From the NCBI GenBank assembly GCA_030762895.1, contig CM061065.1:75405676-75469675 (forward strand): DNA of 64,000 nt, read 5' to 3'. Below are positions 32,311 through 44,953 of this stretch, piece by piece. The position numbers and the translations under genes are program-made. Every line of letters begins with the position of its first letter. Position 1 is the first letter of the stretch. A model generated the notes under the pieces. That model was not told the DNA's origin and ran no database searches. It saw only the letters and a program-made list of their open reading frames with translations. This stretch comes from Sophora flavescens. Lineage: Eukaryota; Streptophyta; Magnoliopsida; Fabales; Fabaceae.

Positions 32311-33828
32311 CCATCTATTTTGGTTAGATTCAAAAATCCCCCAAATTGATTTTGAAACCCTAACCCTAACCCTTTGATTTCAGATTTTAATCTTAAAATT
32401 AAAGCTTGTTTTATGAAATTGGGACTGTGAATTAGTGTTTCCCTAAACCAATTTCATTATTCTTTAGTTAAATGAGTTTTTCCACAATTGTATTTAGGAG
32501 CCCTAAACTCCAATTTGATTTTATTTGAATTTGATTCTGTTTTTGTGAAATTAATTATGATTTAGTGCAATTAGGACTCTTAATTGATGATTCCCAAGTT
32601 CTTTTTCATGATCCTTTAATCAAAACAAAGTTTCCTCAAAGGGTATTGTGAAGCGTAAGCTCCAAACATGATTTTCTTTGAAAATAACCTTGTTTGGAAA
32701 TAAGATAAAGTGTTTAGATCAAATTAGAATGTATGCTTGATCATGTGTAATTGATTTCTTGATTTCTGGTTGTTGCGCGTTGTTGGATTCCCTCTCTGAG
32801 ACGTTTGACACGGCTATGCTTGCTTGATGGAGTAGATAGTTACACTCTTGGAGCTAATGTGAGTATTAAGACGAGGATCCTTTACTTGTCTTCAAAGGTA
32901 AGGGGAGTTTTCCTATGGATATTCAATAACTATATGCATGTGTGTATGTGTAATTGAGTGTTGTGAATATTATTGTGATGTTGAGCTAATACTTGGATAA
33001 CTTGTTTACTTGAACTGTTGTGGTTATTACTAGAAGTTGAACATTTCTTGCTTTAAATTGTTATGAATTATATATCTATGATTAAAAGTGTGATATTATT
33101 ATTGTTGTGAATATTTACATGTTGATTGAGCTTACTTGGTTATCTAATGTACTTGAACTGTTATGCTACTATCTGATGTTGGACTGTACTTGTTCTAAAT
33201 GTTATGATGCATATCTGTGATGAACTGCTTTCAACTGTGATATTAGCATTGAACTGATAATATATACTGCTGTGGATTGAAAGTTTGCTAAGCCAGACTT
33301 GTGTCTATGCTCAACTGTTATAAGGATTAAAAACCTTAATAAGCTTTGAAGATGAAGGGATTGGTGTTCTTTTCCAAAAGCTCATTAACTTAAGTACTTG
33401 TTTTAAATGTTGAAATGGTTTTGGTGAACTATTGTTATACAAGATAAAAATCCTTTTCGAACTATGTGTCTTCAAGTGAAAACTTTCAAGATTATTTGGC
33501 AATATCCTATTAGGGGAAATATTTCAAAGATAAAAGTATTTCAAATATGCTTTATAAAAGATTTTCAAAGAAAAGGTTTTTCCTAAATATTTTAGAAACT
33601 TTCCGATAGCCTAGATAGGTTATCGAGGATTCGGTTTTGAATTTGATTTTCACTGAACGAAAAATAAATACTTGAGAAAGAGAATCTAGTACGCGAGACG
33701 TCGTTTCTAGTATTCAGTTATATACTCGTAATCTTGGATCAGTGTTAATTCGGGACCATGAGTCCTATTCAAGATGTTCTGGACTGAGAGTCCAACTCTC
33801 GAAATCGAGGACAGTGCATTCTGATTTC

Positions 33829-33913
33829 GTTGTTGTGGACTGTGTGTCCTAATCACGTTATTGTGGACTGTGTGTCCTAATCACGTTGTTGTGGACTGTG
33901 TGTCCTAACCACG
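33829..33913. repeat. 28-bp tandem repeat with GGAC/GTCC palindromes
   Basis: Three units of GTTGTTGTGGACTGTGTG plus TCCTAATCAC. Each unit contains the inverted repeat GGAC-TGTGT-GTCC. Confidence 0.85.
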
Positions 33914-35196
33914 TTGTGATGAATGTTGTTAAAGGTGAATATTGTTTTCTACGACCACAAGCCTAGGACTGGTGCATCGGTCTCGGGTGTTGTGATTGAG
34001 CATTCGGACTGTGTGTCCTATGTTCTTAAGTTTTCAAGTGATGGGGAAATGATGATTAAGTCATTAGCTTTGAGCTTCGACAGCGAAAAAGAATGAACAC
34101 AAAGAAAACCTTTTAAATAAAATATTTTCTCATGTGAATTTCCCCAGGCAAACGTGCCTTTCTTACATATCAGATACAAGGTGGTATCTGGGAGTCTGTC
34201 CATGTAAACTGAGTTCAGAGGCACATGTGACGTTGCTCGTCCTGAGACCTTAAATGCATGAGGGTATGGAGGCAACTTCCCGGTGGGCTAGAGATTGACC
34301 AACTCTAATTCTTCTCCAGTGGAAAACGGTGTTGATATCTTGTGAGATTAAGTTAGAGCCTGATATTGAAGTGTCATGCATATTTTCAAAGATTGACTGT
34401 GCGGGTTTGAGACCCTTTGATATAACATTGTTATGTTATGTATATGCATGATTTAACTGCTTATATGATTATGTGATGTATGTATCATGTATATGGTTGT
34501 TGTGGGATATATCCATTTGTCGGTATCTCACCCTTACAGATATATCAGGTTTCTTCTGGTTCGCTATCGTACCCTGGGTACTTTAGTACAGATGGTGCAG
34601 AGGAGTCTTCCTAAGTCCTTCAGAGACTTGGATCTGGTTGTTTGATGAAGTATTTGATTGTGGAATGATCACGCGAGTTTTCCTCAGGAATAACTTTTAG
34701 AATGACCAGCTTAGGGTTTGAGACTTAGATTATTCTTGATAGTGTGTATGAGTATGGCTCAGAGAGCCTTTATTTTAAAATGGAATGTTTATGGCTCGGA
34801 GAGCATATCTTTTGAATGAAAATCTAAGCTGTTACTTTTGGTCTTGTAAAGCTTATGGTTATAACTATTATTTTTATATATTACTGCCTGGTTGAATTTG
34901 GTGTAACTGGAATTATGGAGTGAAAATTTAATTATTTTAGCAGGTGTTCTTTTACCTGGGATGTCTAAATTACAGAGGAGACTCTGTCGAAATTTTCGTA
35001 AAAATACTAGCTTTTATTCAAGTATATTCTTTAAATTAAATAGGCTTAGGTGTGGAGTCGTGACAAAATTTTTCTACCCAATTTCAGACACTTATGTACT
35101 TATATAAATTATTTTCCGAAAGCAACAGCAAATTATCTTTTAATTTAATTTCGCACGTGTTTACAAAGTAATGCCCAAGGGGGGTGTTACAACATG

Positions 35197-37772
35197 AATG
35201 CAAGTGAAAAGTTGGAAATCAATTTCTAACCTTATATTGTTAAAAAGGGGCCGAAACCTATGGTTAATGAGGCTAAGAGTTCAAAATTTTAAATTTTTAA
35301 GTTTTAAGCTTTTATTTTGTCTCTTTGATGTTTAAGGATTTTAAATCCAAAAAGCTTGTGAAAATCTAAAATTTTTATATTTATTAGCATGTTATAGCCG
35401 AGACATGCATAAGAGTTTTAAAGTAATTTTATCAAATTTTAACTTGTATTATAAACTTGATCTTGCTTAGATCCGAGATCGTGACTCAGAAATCAAGTTT
35501 GTTTTCCTTCAACACGAAAGAACTACGGTCTCTTTACTACTCATTTTGAGGTAAGGGGAGAAAGCATGAGTGATATTACAATTGTGGTAACTATATGCTT
35601 GTATGTTTGAATTGTTTGGTTGTGTTGATGTTGTTGTTACTTGGGTGAAAACGCTGGAATGGTATATGCTCGCTTTGTTTTGAATTTACTAAATGTTGTT
35701 GTTGAAGTGATTTTTTTGGATTTATTTTATTTTGTGGCATCGATAATGTGTTGAACTAAATAACATGTTTGACTGATTTATGTTATACTATTTTGGTTAT
35801 GTTGCAGTTGTTGAAGGTTGTATTGTTTGTTCCATAGTAGCCTAACCATTGGTTAGAGCCCAATCCTTATGGTAAGATAAAAGCCTTAATAAAACATATA
35901 TGAAAGTCAAAAGATAAATGTTTTCAAGTTGAAATAATCTTTTCTTTAAAGAGAAGGTAAATATTCTTATAACATTTGGTGAAAAATTTAAGAGTTTAAA
36001 AATAAAGATTTTCTTCAGAAATATGAAAGAGAAATTATTTTAGAAGAGTTTGAGAATTTTTATAAAGCCTTAAAATTTTGGAACTATTTTATGATGAAGA
36101 TTACTATTGAAGAACAAATCAAATTCTTAGTTCCTTATCAAAAGATTTTTGTCCTCAATATGTTATAAAAAGTTTCTTCTCAAAAGTCCCTATTTTTGGA
36201 AAAGAGGATCTTTTGCAAAGCAAAGATGGACTTTTAGAAATGAAAGAGAGTTTTCCTATAACTCAAGGTTTTAAAATGATTTTTAAAAAAGGAAAACGTT
36301 TTTCAAAAAGATTTTATTCAGAATAAAAATATCCGATAACTTGGCTAAGTTATGGAAGCTTTGTTTTTTATTTTTATATTTTTCACTGAACGAAAAAGAA
36401 AAGTTGAAAAGTTGAACCTAGTAACCGATACGTCGGGATACTAGTGTTTTAAAACACGTTGATCTATGACTCATGTTGTTATGAACTGTTTATCCTATAC
36501 ACGTATCAAAACGTTGTGAAAGTGGTAAAAAGGTGAAAGTTGTTTTCTATGACCACAACGTTCTAGACTAGTGCACAGCTCTAGCACTGTTGTGATTAGA
36601 CACTCGGACTTAAGGTCCTGTGTTGATAATAAAAGTTTTAAGACGTTGAAAACTTTGTAAGGTCGTGAGCCTTGAGCCTCGACAAAGGAAATAACAAAGC
36701 ACAAAGAAAAGCTGAAAATAAAATGATTTTTCTCATGCATTAATTTTTGGCAGACGTGCCTACGTTGTTTTGTATGAATACCTTGAAGGGTCAGGTATTT
36801 CATGCTACATTGTTTCACTGTGCCTTGATGGACAACGAAGTCCATTAGCCCAGATTGTTGTGCCTTGTCTTGGACAGTATGCTATGGACATCCACGCACG
36901 TTGCACACTGTGCCAAGAGTTTTGGGCAGTGTAGTGGAAATTCACGTTGTGCTTATATGGCAATCGAGCCTGATCAGCTCAATTTTAAAAAGTTGAAAAC
37001 TCCGGAGTCTTGCATAAAAAGTTGAATTTTTGAAAACATCATATGTTTTTCGAAGTTGATGATGTGTTGGTGTGATACAATGTTTGATTTAACTATCTTC
37101 ATGTTGTGTATATGATGTTGTATATAGTACTTGATGTTTTGTGTTGCAAGTATATATGTAGTTATCATGATTATCCATATATTGGTATCTCACCCTTGCA
37201 TTTTGTTGGTTTTCTTTTCTATGTGGCATATTTTATTTGTTTGGGAAAAATAGATGAATCCGGATGCACCATTGGTTCACTTTCGGGTGAGAGCCCTCAT
37301 ATTTGAGAACTATCAGGACCCTGGTGCGTGGGAGTTTCAACCGGGAGCCCCCATAGCCTACTATACTGTCCCGGTGTATACAGTGGGGGGTAGAGCTTTG
37401 GATGGACCTACACGGAGGGTTCACACTACAGAGACGGTGCAGATTACGCTATCACCTGTGGATATCTGTCTACAGCATTGGGTTGCCCAGGGTTTAGTGG
37501 TCTTAGGTCCTCAGCAGCCCTAGGACCCACCTCATCAGGAGGCAGCACCTGTTATACCTGTTGAGGAGGACCCATCGGAGATTATGGAGGAGGACCTTCA
37601 GGAGGACTTAGAGGACGATCCCGTTGAGGAGATAGATGAGGATCCTCAGTACCATCCACTTGACGATGATGATGACAATGCTCCCGACGAGGGAAGTGAT
37701 GTGGGTGAACTTCCACCAGTTGTATCTCTGGAGGGTGGAGATATTCGTAGTGGTCTTCCTAACGGATACCAC
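35197..37772 (+). mobile_element. B3 3' LTR, part 3
   Basis: LTR resumes immediately after the ACATG repeat; homologous to about 26120-28590. It contains GAG/GTAAGGGGAG at 35551 and the start of an LTR ORF at 37254. Element D interrupts it at 37773; 27 bp of it (44959-44985) are stranded between D and the next solo LTR. Confidence 0.85.
37254..37772 (+). pseudogene. LTR-embedded ORF with nonsense codon, cut by element D
   Basis: MNPDAPLV, VRALIF, DPGAWEF, AYYT, RRVHTTETVQITLSP align without gaps with the frame at 28075. Codon 90 is TAG where the relative has CAG (37521-37523). The same frame then continues through the acidic tail (EEDLQEDLEDDP) to GLPNGYH, where element D is inserted. Two independent events, a point mutation and an insertion, have inactivated it. 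The ATG follows AAAAATAG, acceptor-like. Confidence 0.75.
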
Positions 37773-39071
37773 TGTTGACGAATCTGGGCAAGTATACCCA
37801 GTCCTGCAAGTAATACGGTGGTGAGACCGTTTTATCGTTCCCACGAGGACTGCAACAAGTACTAGCACGTACCAATTCAATTACTATCTAAGTGATTCTT
37901 GGATTGAAGAGAGTTCTATGCTAACAAAAGTTAAAACCAACAAAATAAGAAAACAAACTCTTTTTGTAATTTTCTCAAATACTTGGAAGGCAATAAAAGA
38001 TGGTCTTCAAATATGATAAAAGTAGCTGGGGTTAGGTTCACTAAACTTCATCCTCATGCAATGAAACAACTCACAAACAGTTTCTACTTCAGTTATGACA
38101 ACCAATCCATTAAATTACTCAAGTCCCGATTCCTCGGATGACAAGAGCCTAAATCCACTAATAGACCCTAATTCCTTAGGTGGCCTAGATTAATGAATTC
38201 GCATTAAGATGAGGGATCATGCGATTGCTAATAAACCCAGTTCCATTCCTAGATACAAGGCTTACTAGGTGATTAATCTCAATTCCGGTTTCAACACGAA
38301 TTTTCCAATTGCATATTAAAACACAAATCGAGTCATGGGGGTGCTAGCCACAACAAGCATTAAGTACAGAAATCAACCACTCAATAACAAAGCAGAAACT
38401 GTATTGCAAGATTAAATCAAATACATGATAATTCAGACATAGTTACCCTAACCCCAACCATGGAGGTTTAGCTACTCATAATAATATCCACAACCAAAGA
38501 AACATAGATGAAGGAGAGAAGGAATTCCATGGGGGCAATCCTCCAGAAGCTGCCTCTGGTTCCAAAAGCCTTTTTGGTTTCCAAACTCGTAGCCTCCAAT
38601 GTCTCCCCGGTTCCCCCTCAGAAACGTGAATTTATACCAATTTATACCGGTTCTACTGCCTCACAATCTGGCGCCCAAAACATCGTCTCGTCTCGATGCT
38701 TCGCCTCCTTGGCGCTGGCGCTCCATCACCAGCGCTGGGCGCTGGCTTCTGGGTTCCATACTCGCGAGGCGAGTATGTCTTCGCGACGCGAACCAGAAGA
38801 TGTTGCAATTCTCTGGAACAGTCAGCTCTCAGGGTCGCGGGGCGAGGTGTGATTCGCCGGGCGAGCATTCCCAGAATTTCATTCTTTCTGGTTCTTTATT
38901 CCCTTGGCTCTAAGTTAACCAAATTTCTCAGTAATTCCTGCAAAACAACAAACAAAACCACCTTCACCCGTTCCAAGGGAAAATCTAACAAAATCAACTA
39001 AATAATGCCTAATCTATATGAAATATGCATGCAAAAGTGTACAGCAAACATCATGTAAAATCACACTATCA
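37773..39071 (-). mobile_element. 3' LTR of element D
   Basis: Minus strand TGATAGTGTGATTTTAC at 39071 to ...GATTCGTCAACA at 37773, 1299 bp. TATA-like TATAAA repeats at 38631-38646 and a GC word cluster at 38660-38875. It is 45 bp shorter than its partner, the difference lying in the word cluster. Confidence 0.92.
38660..38875 (-). repeat. GC word cluster in 3' LTR of D
   Basis: Words CTCGCGAGGCGAG, TTCGCGACGCGAA, CGCGGGGCGAG plus CCAGCGCTGGGCGC-type palindromes. Lies directly upstream (minus strand) of the TATA-like box. Confidence 0.85.
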
Positions 39072-40725
39072 AATCACCCCAAGCTTATTCAATTGCTTGT
39101 CCTCAAGCAATCACCAAGGCCAGTAGAATAAACAGAACATGGATAGTGAATTAAGAACCCGAGCCAATGATCCAAGCAATAGGCAATTCAAACAATTCAG
39201 CAAGAGACAATCAATTCAAGTCCAATTAGAGGCTTAGGTTCCTTAGACTCATGTTCTCACTTATTTGGCACTCTTTCTCACTTGAAGCTCACCCCAAGCT
39301 TGTTCTTTTGCTTGGCTCTCTTTTCTCACCTCACTCAAGTGTTTAGGGGATAAGACATTTCACTCAATTTTCCTCAAGGGATGAATCCTACCATAGGCTT
39401 GACTATCAACCAAATCTCTACTTTATTAATGAAAACAATTTAGAATCAAGAGGTCTTTCACTTGGTTGTAACGGGGCCATGGGATTAATCGTTAGGTGGG
39501 GATAACAAGAAAAGGACATTTCAAAAGGCTATACCAAGTATCAAACATTTCAACACATGACACCTTCTAAAATACCTTCTTGGGTTTTCGATTTATTTTT
39601 CCCCCTTTCTTTTCTTTCTTTTTCTTTTTATTTCTTTTATTTCTTTTTGTCATCCCCTTCTACTTATTTTTTTTTCTTTTTCTTTTTCTTTTTTTTTTTT
39701 GGAGAAGGGGAGATTTTTCAACTCAAAAGAATTATTTATTTTTTTTTTCTAATTCTTTTCCCAAACTTTCAACTACCTTTTTACCCTTTTATAATACTTT
39801 AGAAGGTATCCTATCAAGCATCATTTATCCACATATTCCAGGGTACCAAGAAAAGTATTCTATTCTTTCAGGCTCAAAATTGGGCAACTAAGGGGTAGCA
39901 TTTCATCATTCAAAGCTCAGAAGGCCAGAAAAATACCTATTGCCTCAATCATCTTCAAAATTGTTTTAAAAAATTTTTAAGCTTCAAAATGGTTTCAAGT
40001 CAAGTTCTAGAGAAAGCAAACCAAGAGGAATAACACTCTAACACCAAGAATGGGGTATATTTAGTGAGTACCCATTTGGCTCAAAATCTCACATTTTAGT
40101 TTAGAATCAATGAAAAACACAAATCCACATAACCATATGCTAATTATCAACTATCCAAGATTATCTCAAACATTTTCATTTGCAGCCTTATCACAAGAAT
40201 AACAAATTGGGTTCAACAGTTCACTATCTCAAATTATTGGGCACTTAGCTCTCACAATTGGGTGCAAAATTCAAGCAAGGGGCAATCTAATAATGTGAAC
40301 ATGTAAAGCTATCATGCTAAACTATATGAATGCAATATGAACAAATGCAACAATAAAATACCCCTACCCCAAGCTTAAAAATTTACATTGTCCCCAATGT
40401 AAACAATCAAGTTGGAGAGAGGAGAAGAAAAATAAAATAAAACAAAAAAAATTGGAACGGCTTACCGAGGCGGTAGCGGGTGTTGACTTTGCTTTTTCTC
40501 ATCTTCTTGCTCTTCCCTCCTTCCTTATTACCCTGCAACACTTGGCAATTCTCAATTTATTGTTTTTCCTCTTGAGCTTCTCAAATTATTCAAGAGGTTA
40601 AAATCAAAAACAAAATTATGAAGAAAATGAAAACAACTAAAGAGAAGGGTTAAGAAAAGTTAGGTTGCCTCCCAATAAGCGCTTCTTTAACGTCACTAGC
40701 TTGACGTGTAGATGACTTCTTTCAA
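39072..40725 (-). other. 3' untranslated region of element D
   Basis: There is no gene here. It holds, in element order, a conserved block GACGTTAAAGAAGCGCTTAT (40663-40702), hairpin CCTCTTGA/TCAAGAGG (40568-40597), hairpin ACATTG/CAATGT (40385-40400) followed by AAGCTTGGGGTAGGGG, a long A-rich tract (39590-39710 complement), hairpin TTGCTTG/CAAGCAA (39093-39110) and AAGCTTGGGGTGATT against the LTR. Element E's 3' region is homologous throughout. T-rich plus-strand frames here are low-complexity chance openings. Confidence 0.8.
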
Positions 40726-41067
40726 TTATCCGGGGTCTACTGGGCATAGAAGTGCAAGAGCATTTTTCTTCCATTGAACTCCTTTTAAGAGCTGATTTTG
40801 CTTATAAGGCCAACATTTGTGCTTCCCCTTTTCCCCTTTCACTCTGGGCCTTTTGCCCTTTTTCTTACTCCTTCCCGGCGGAGGTTCTGTTTTCACAAGA
40901 TGAGCAGATCCAACTTCATCACCAACTGATATATCATTTGTCTTGCAAAGCTTCAGATTTGCTTTCATGTTGGGCTTTTCCTTCTTCTCAGGAATATAGG
41001 GGTGGTGCTGATGTGCAATGACTTCCTTAGCTACTGTATCCACAATGTCCATGCGGAAACACTCCTC
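40726..41067 (-). pseudogene. Basic tail after protease of element D
   Basis: In frame with gag-pro, this starts right after a TAA at 41068-41070: CFRMDIVDTVAKEV, a segment that leads to RT in full Athila elements, then a Lys-rich stretch (SKKKGKRPRVKGEKGKHK) and a TAA at 40726. RT is absent; the deletion joins the linker to unrelated or recombined sequence. Confidence 0.6.
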
Positions 41068-41070
41068 TTA

Positions 41071-42255
41071 ATTGCTCGTGCGATGCATAGCTTCCAATAC
41101 ATTGAAATTGACTTCTTCTTCTTGCACTCTGAATTTCAGCTGGCCTTTTTCTACATCTATCAAAGCTCGCCCAGTGGCTAGAAAAGGTCTCCCCAGTATG
41201 AGCGGAACTTCTGCATCCTCCTCCATGTCTAAAACCACAAAGTCTGATGGAAAGATAAACTTATCCACCTTTACCAGAACATCTTCCAAAATACCATAAG
41301 GATGCTTGATTGATCTGTCAGCTAACTGCAATGCCATCCTGGTTGGTTTCACATCTCCTCCTCCAAGCTTGTTCAAAATGGAAGGCGGCATCAAATTGAT
41401 ACTCGCTCCCAAGTCACATAAGGCCTTCCTGATAGGAACACTCCCAATAGTGCAAGGGATTGTAAAACTACCAGGATCTTTCAGCTTCGGAGGTAGCTTC
41501 CTTTGCAGTATCGCACTGCACTCCTCAGTTAAGGCAACAGTTTCGCCTTCTTTGAACTTTCTTTTCTTCGTGAGCAGTTCCTTCATGAATTTTGCATAAT
41601 TGGGCATCTGCTCAAGTGCTTCAGCAAAAGGGATATTGATCTGCAACCTCTTGAAAATATCAAGGAACTTGGAAAATTGTTCGTCTTTCTCTTTTTTCTT
41701 GCTCAAGTGGGGATAAGGCAACTTCACATAATAGGGGATCACTTGAGTTTTGTCTCCATCCTTCAAAATCTAACTCTTAGTTCTCCTCAAAATTGAATTC
41801 TCATCTACTAGCTTCTCCCTCTTGTCTTGTGCACTGCCCTTTTCTTCTTCCTCAACTATAACATCTTGACCTTTTGCTTCTTTTTTCTCAGCACTCAATT
41901 CTGTTATCCCATCAACATTCTGATTCTTCACCAAAGGTTCATCGCCCACATTCTCAAGACTTTTACCACTCCTCAAAACAATAGCATTGCAATGCTCCTT
42001 CGGATTAGTTTGAGTGTTACCAGAAAAACCGCTGCTAGTTTGCTCCGCTAGGTGCTTTGCAATTTGGCCAACTTGAACCTCCAGATTTTTTATAGAAGCA
42101 TCGATATTTTTCCGGTTTGTCATGGTCAACTACATGAACTGATTGAGTGTGTTCTCCAAAATAGAAACCCGGTCTTGAAGCGGTTGTGTAGGAGGAGGCT
42201 TGCTTGTTTGCCCGGCATCTTGATTCCAACCAAAATTTGGTTGATTCCTCCACCC
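41071..42255 (-). pseudogene. Gag C-terminus and protease of element D, stops in frame
   Basis: One reading frame, continuous with gag, is interrupted by TAG at 42130-42132 and TAG at 41770-41772. It contains the gag helix NIDASIKNLEVQVGQIAKHL, an acidic spacer, and a retropepsin domain with CDLGASINLMP and LILGRPFLATG. The active-site Asp is intact. The absence of any frameshift over 2.66 kb contrasts with the four nonsense codons. Confidence 0.88.
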
Positions 42256-43383
42256 TTAGTTGTTGCCTTGTCGCCCATAGTTCCCCATATAATTGGCTTC
42301 CTCATGGGAACTAGGTGGTGCCTCACATCTTCCATTCTCATGATCACCTCCACAAAAATCACATCTCATTACCTGTTGTGGTGACATGGTCGTCCCTTGA
42401 ACATTTTGGAGTTGTTGTGGGAGGTGAGCTAGTTGCTTGGTAAGAGACTCCAATTGTTGTGTCATAAGCTTGTTCTGAGCCAACAATGCAGTTTGTGAAT
42501 CTAACTCCAACACTCCCCTTCTTTGTGTGGGACCCCGATCATGATGCATCAAGTAATCATTAGAGGCCATTGCTTCTATCAAAGTCAGGGCTTCCTCTGC
42601 TGTCTTTGTATTCATGGATCCTCCAGCTGAGGCCTCTAACATGTACCTGGTTGATGGCCTCAATCCATTACAGAATGTTTGCATCTGAGTAAGATCATCA
42701 AAACCATGATTTGGACATCTCCGAAGCAATTCTTTGAACCTTTCCCAGGCGTCATGCAGCGTCTCACCTTCTTGTTGAGCAAAACTCATGATGTCACCCC
42801 TTGCCTTTACAAATCTTGATGTGGGGAAGAACCTTGCCAGAAATTTTTCCTCTAAGTTGTCCCATGTAGTGAAACTCCCCCTTGGTTGTGATTGGAGCCA
42901 AGACTTGGCTCTATCTCTTAGGGAAAAAGGGAACAATCTCAATCGAATTGCATCATCAGAGGCACCATTTATCTTCACTGTATCACACAATTCCAGGAAA
43001 GTGGAAATATGACTGTTAGGATCTTCCTTCTCCAATCCAGCAAACTGATTTTGTGAAACCATGTTGATGAGATTTGGCTTGAGTTCAAAATTGTTGGAGT
43101 TCACCGGAGGTCTCACTATACTAGTGACATGCCTGTTGAAATTTGTATTGGAATAGTCACCAAGTGTCCTCCGTGGTGGTGGAGTATCTTCACCATTCCC
43201 TGCCATCTTGAGTTCTTCTTGAGTAACCTGAGAGATGGAAGTCTCTTGTTCTTCTCCTTGTTGTCTTAACAAATTCTGCTGTCTTGCTTGCTTCCTATTC
43301 TTCCTAGCTGTTCTTTCAATTTCTGGATCGTATAGGAGTTGGTCAGCTGGAATAGTACCTCGCATACAAAAACAGTCTAGCAA
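42256..43383 (-). pseudogene. Athila gag of element D (375 aa to first stop)
   Basis: Gag with DPEIERTARKNRKQAR near residue 19, FELKPNLINMVSQNQFAGL (about 99-117), FPFSLRDRAKSWL, WDNLEEKFLARFFP and a zinc knuckle CDFCGGDHENGRC (C-x2-C-x3-H-x4-C). The TAA at 42256-42258 falls within the usual NN-GWRN segment, so it is a mutation rather than the natural end. The first Met (43383) or the Met at residue 60 (MAGNGEDTPPP) could be the start. The capsid part itself is undamaged. Confidence 0.9.
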
Positions 43384-43588
43384 GCAAAATGTTAGTAGTA
43401 AAGGTTAGCACACAAAAGCAAACACACCAGAAAATGACAAAAAAAACAAAACAGAAAAAAAAATGACAGCAAACAGTTTATAACAGAAAAGAAAAGAAAA
43501 AAAATAAATAAATAAAAAATTTAAAACAGAAAAATTATGTGCTCAAATTAGTAACCAAAATGGATATGCTAATATTGAGACGCAGTCC

Positions 43589-43603
43589 CCGGCAACGGCG
43601 CCA
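43589..43603 (-). other. Primer-binding site (tRNA-Asp), element D
   Basis: Minus strand TGGCGCCGTTGCCGG, a perfect match to the tRNA-Asp 3' end complement, a few bases from the LTR end. Confidence 0.92.
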
Positions 43604-43609
43604 AAAACT

Positions 43610-44953
43610 TGTTGACGAATCTGGGCAAGTATACCCAGTCGTGCAAGTAATACGGTGGTGAGACCGTTTTATCGTTCCCACGAGGACTGCAACAAGTACT
43701 AGCACGTACCAATTCAATTACTATCTAAGCGATTCTTGGATTGAAGAGAGTTCTATGCTAACAAAAGTTAAAACCAACAAAATAAGAAAACAAACTCTTT
43801 TTGTAATTTTCTCAAATACTTGGAAGGCAATAAAAGATGGTCTTCAAATATGATAAAAGTAGCTGGGGTTAGGTTCACTAAACTTCATCCTCATGCAATG
43901 AAACAACTCACAAACAGTTTCTACTTCAGTTATGACAATCAATCCACTAAATTACTCAAGTCCCGATTCCTCGAATGACAAGAGCCTAAATCCACTAATA
44001 GACCCTAATTCCTTAGGTGACCTAGATTAATGAATTCGCATTAAGATGAGGGATCATACGATTGCTAATAAACCCAGTTCCATTCCTAGATACAAGGCTT
44101 ACTAGGTGATTAATCTCAATTCCGGTTTCAACACGAATTTTCCAATTGCATATTAAAACACAAATCGAGTCATGGGGGTGCTAGCCATAACAAGCATTAA
44201 GTACAGAAATCAACCACTCAATAACAAAGCAGAAACTGTATTGCAAGATTAAATCAAATACATGAGAATTCAGACATAATTACCCTAACCCCAACCATGG
44301 AGGTTTAGCTACTCATAATAATATCCACAACCAAAGAAACATAGATGAAGGAGAGAAGGGATTCCATGGGGGCAATCCTCCAGAAGCTGCCTCTGGTTCC
44401 AAGAGCCTTTTTGGTTTCCAAACTCGTAGCCTCCAATGTCTCCCCGGTTCCCCCTCAGAAACGTGAATTTATACCAATTTATACCGGTTCTGCTCGTCTG
44501 CCAGCGCTGGGCGCCCCTGGCCTGTGCTGGGCGCCCAAAACACTGCTCTCTGTCTGATGCTCTTCCTCCTTGGCGCTGGGTGCCCACTCCTAGCGCTGGG
44601 AGCTCCATCACCAGCACTGGGCGCTGACTTCTGGGTTCCATACTCGCGAGGCGAGTATGTCTTCGCGATGCGAACCAGAAGATGTTGCAATTCTCTGGAA
44701 CAGTCATCTCTCAGGATCGCGGGGCGAGGTGTGATTCGCGGGGCGAGCATTCCCAGAATTTCATTCTTTCTGGTTCTTCATTCCCTTGGCTCTAAGTTAA
44801 CCAAATTTCTCAGTAATTCCTGCAAAACAACACAAAAAACCACCTTCACCCGTTCCAAGGGAAAATCTAACAAAATCAACTAAATAATGCCTAATCTATA
44901 TGAAATATGCATGCAAAAGTGTACAGCAAACATCATGTAAAATCACACTATCA
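43610..44953 (-). mobile_element. 5' LTR of element D
   Basis: 1344 bp, TGATAGTGTG at 44953 to TTCGTCAACA at 43610. TATA-like box at 44468-44483 and word cluster at 44494-44750. It has additional CCAGCGCTGGGCGCC words compared with the 3' LTR. Confidence 0.92.
44494..44750 (-). repeat. GC word cluster in 5' LTR of D
   Basis: CCAGCGCTGGGCGCC, GTGCTGGGCGCC, TAGCGCTGGGAG and the CTCGCGAGGCGAG group. The first part is absent or reduced in the partner LTR. Confidence 0.85.

Larger units (their letters stand above)
29733..35191 (+). mobile_element. Tekay-type solo LTR, TSD ACATG
   Basis: It starts TGTAACACCCTAG and ends GGGTGTTACA, with direct repeats ACATG at 29728-29732 and 35192-35196. Without the nested Athila LTR (30111-31711) it is about 3.85 kb. 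It belongs to the same subfamily as 9924-13935: AAAG/GTAAGGGGAG donor at 32898, GGACTGTGTGTCC palindromes (33829-34020), and GGTATCTCACCCTTACAG at about 34530. A short frame MVQRSLPKSFRDLDLVV begins after ACAG at 34592 instead of the longer ORF found in other LTRs. Confidence 0.9.
37773..44953 (-). mobile_element. Athila-type element D, gag-pro only, TSD ACCAC
   Basis: Complete insertion with two LTRs (37773-39071 and 43610-44953) and direct repeats ACCAC at 37768-37772 and 44954-44958. The host sequence on both sides joins into the LTR ORF. The internal region (39072-43609) has a perfect tRNA-Asp primer site, gag, protease, a short tail and a 3' untranslated region, but no RT, RNase H or integrase, so it cannot move by itself. 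I count about 20 substitutions between LTRs over ~1.25 kb by eye, mostly transitions, so the insertion is young. Confidence 0.93.

Noticed and set aside
39557..39891. Phe-rich overlapping frames
   Set aside because: Translation of a T-rich tract in the 3' region of element D; the homologous A-rich tract in E (63068-63215) gives the same artefact on the other strand.
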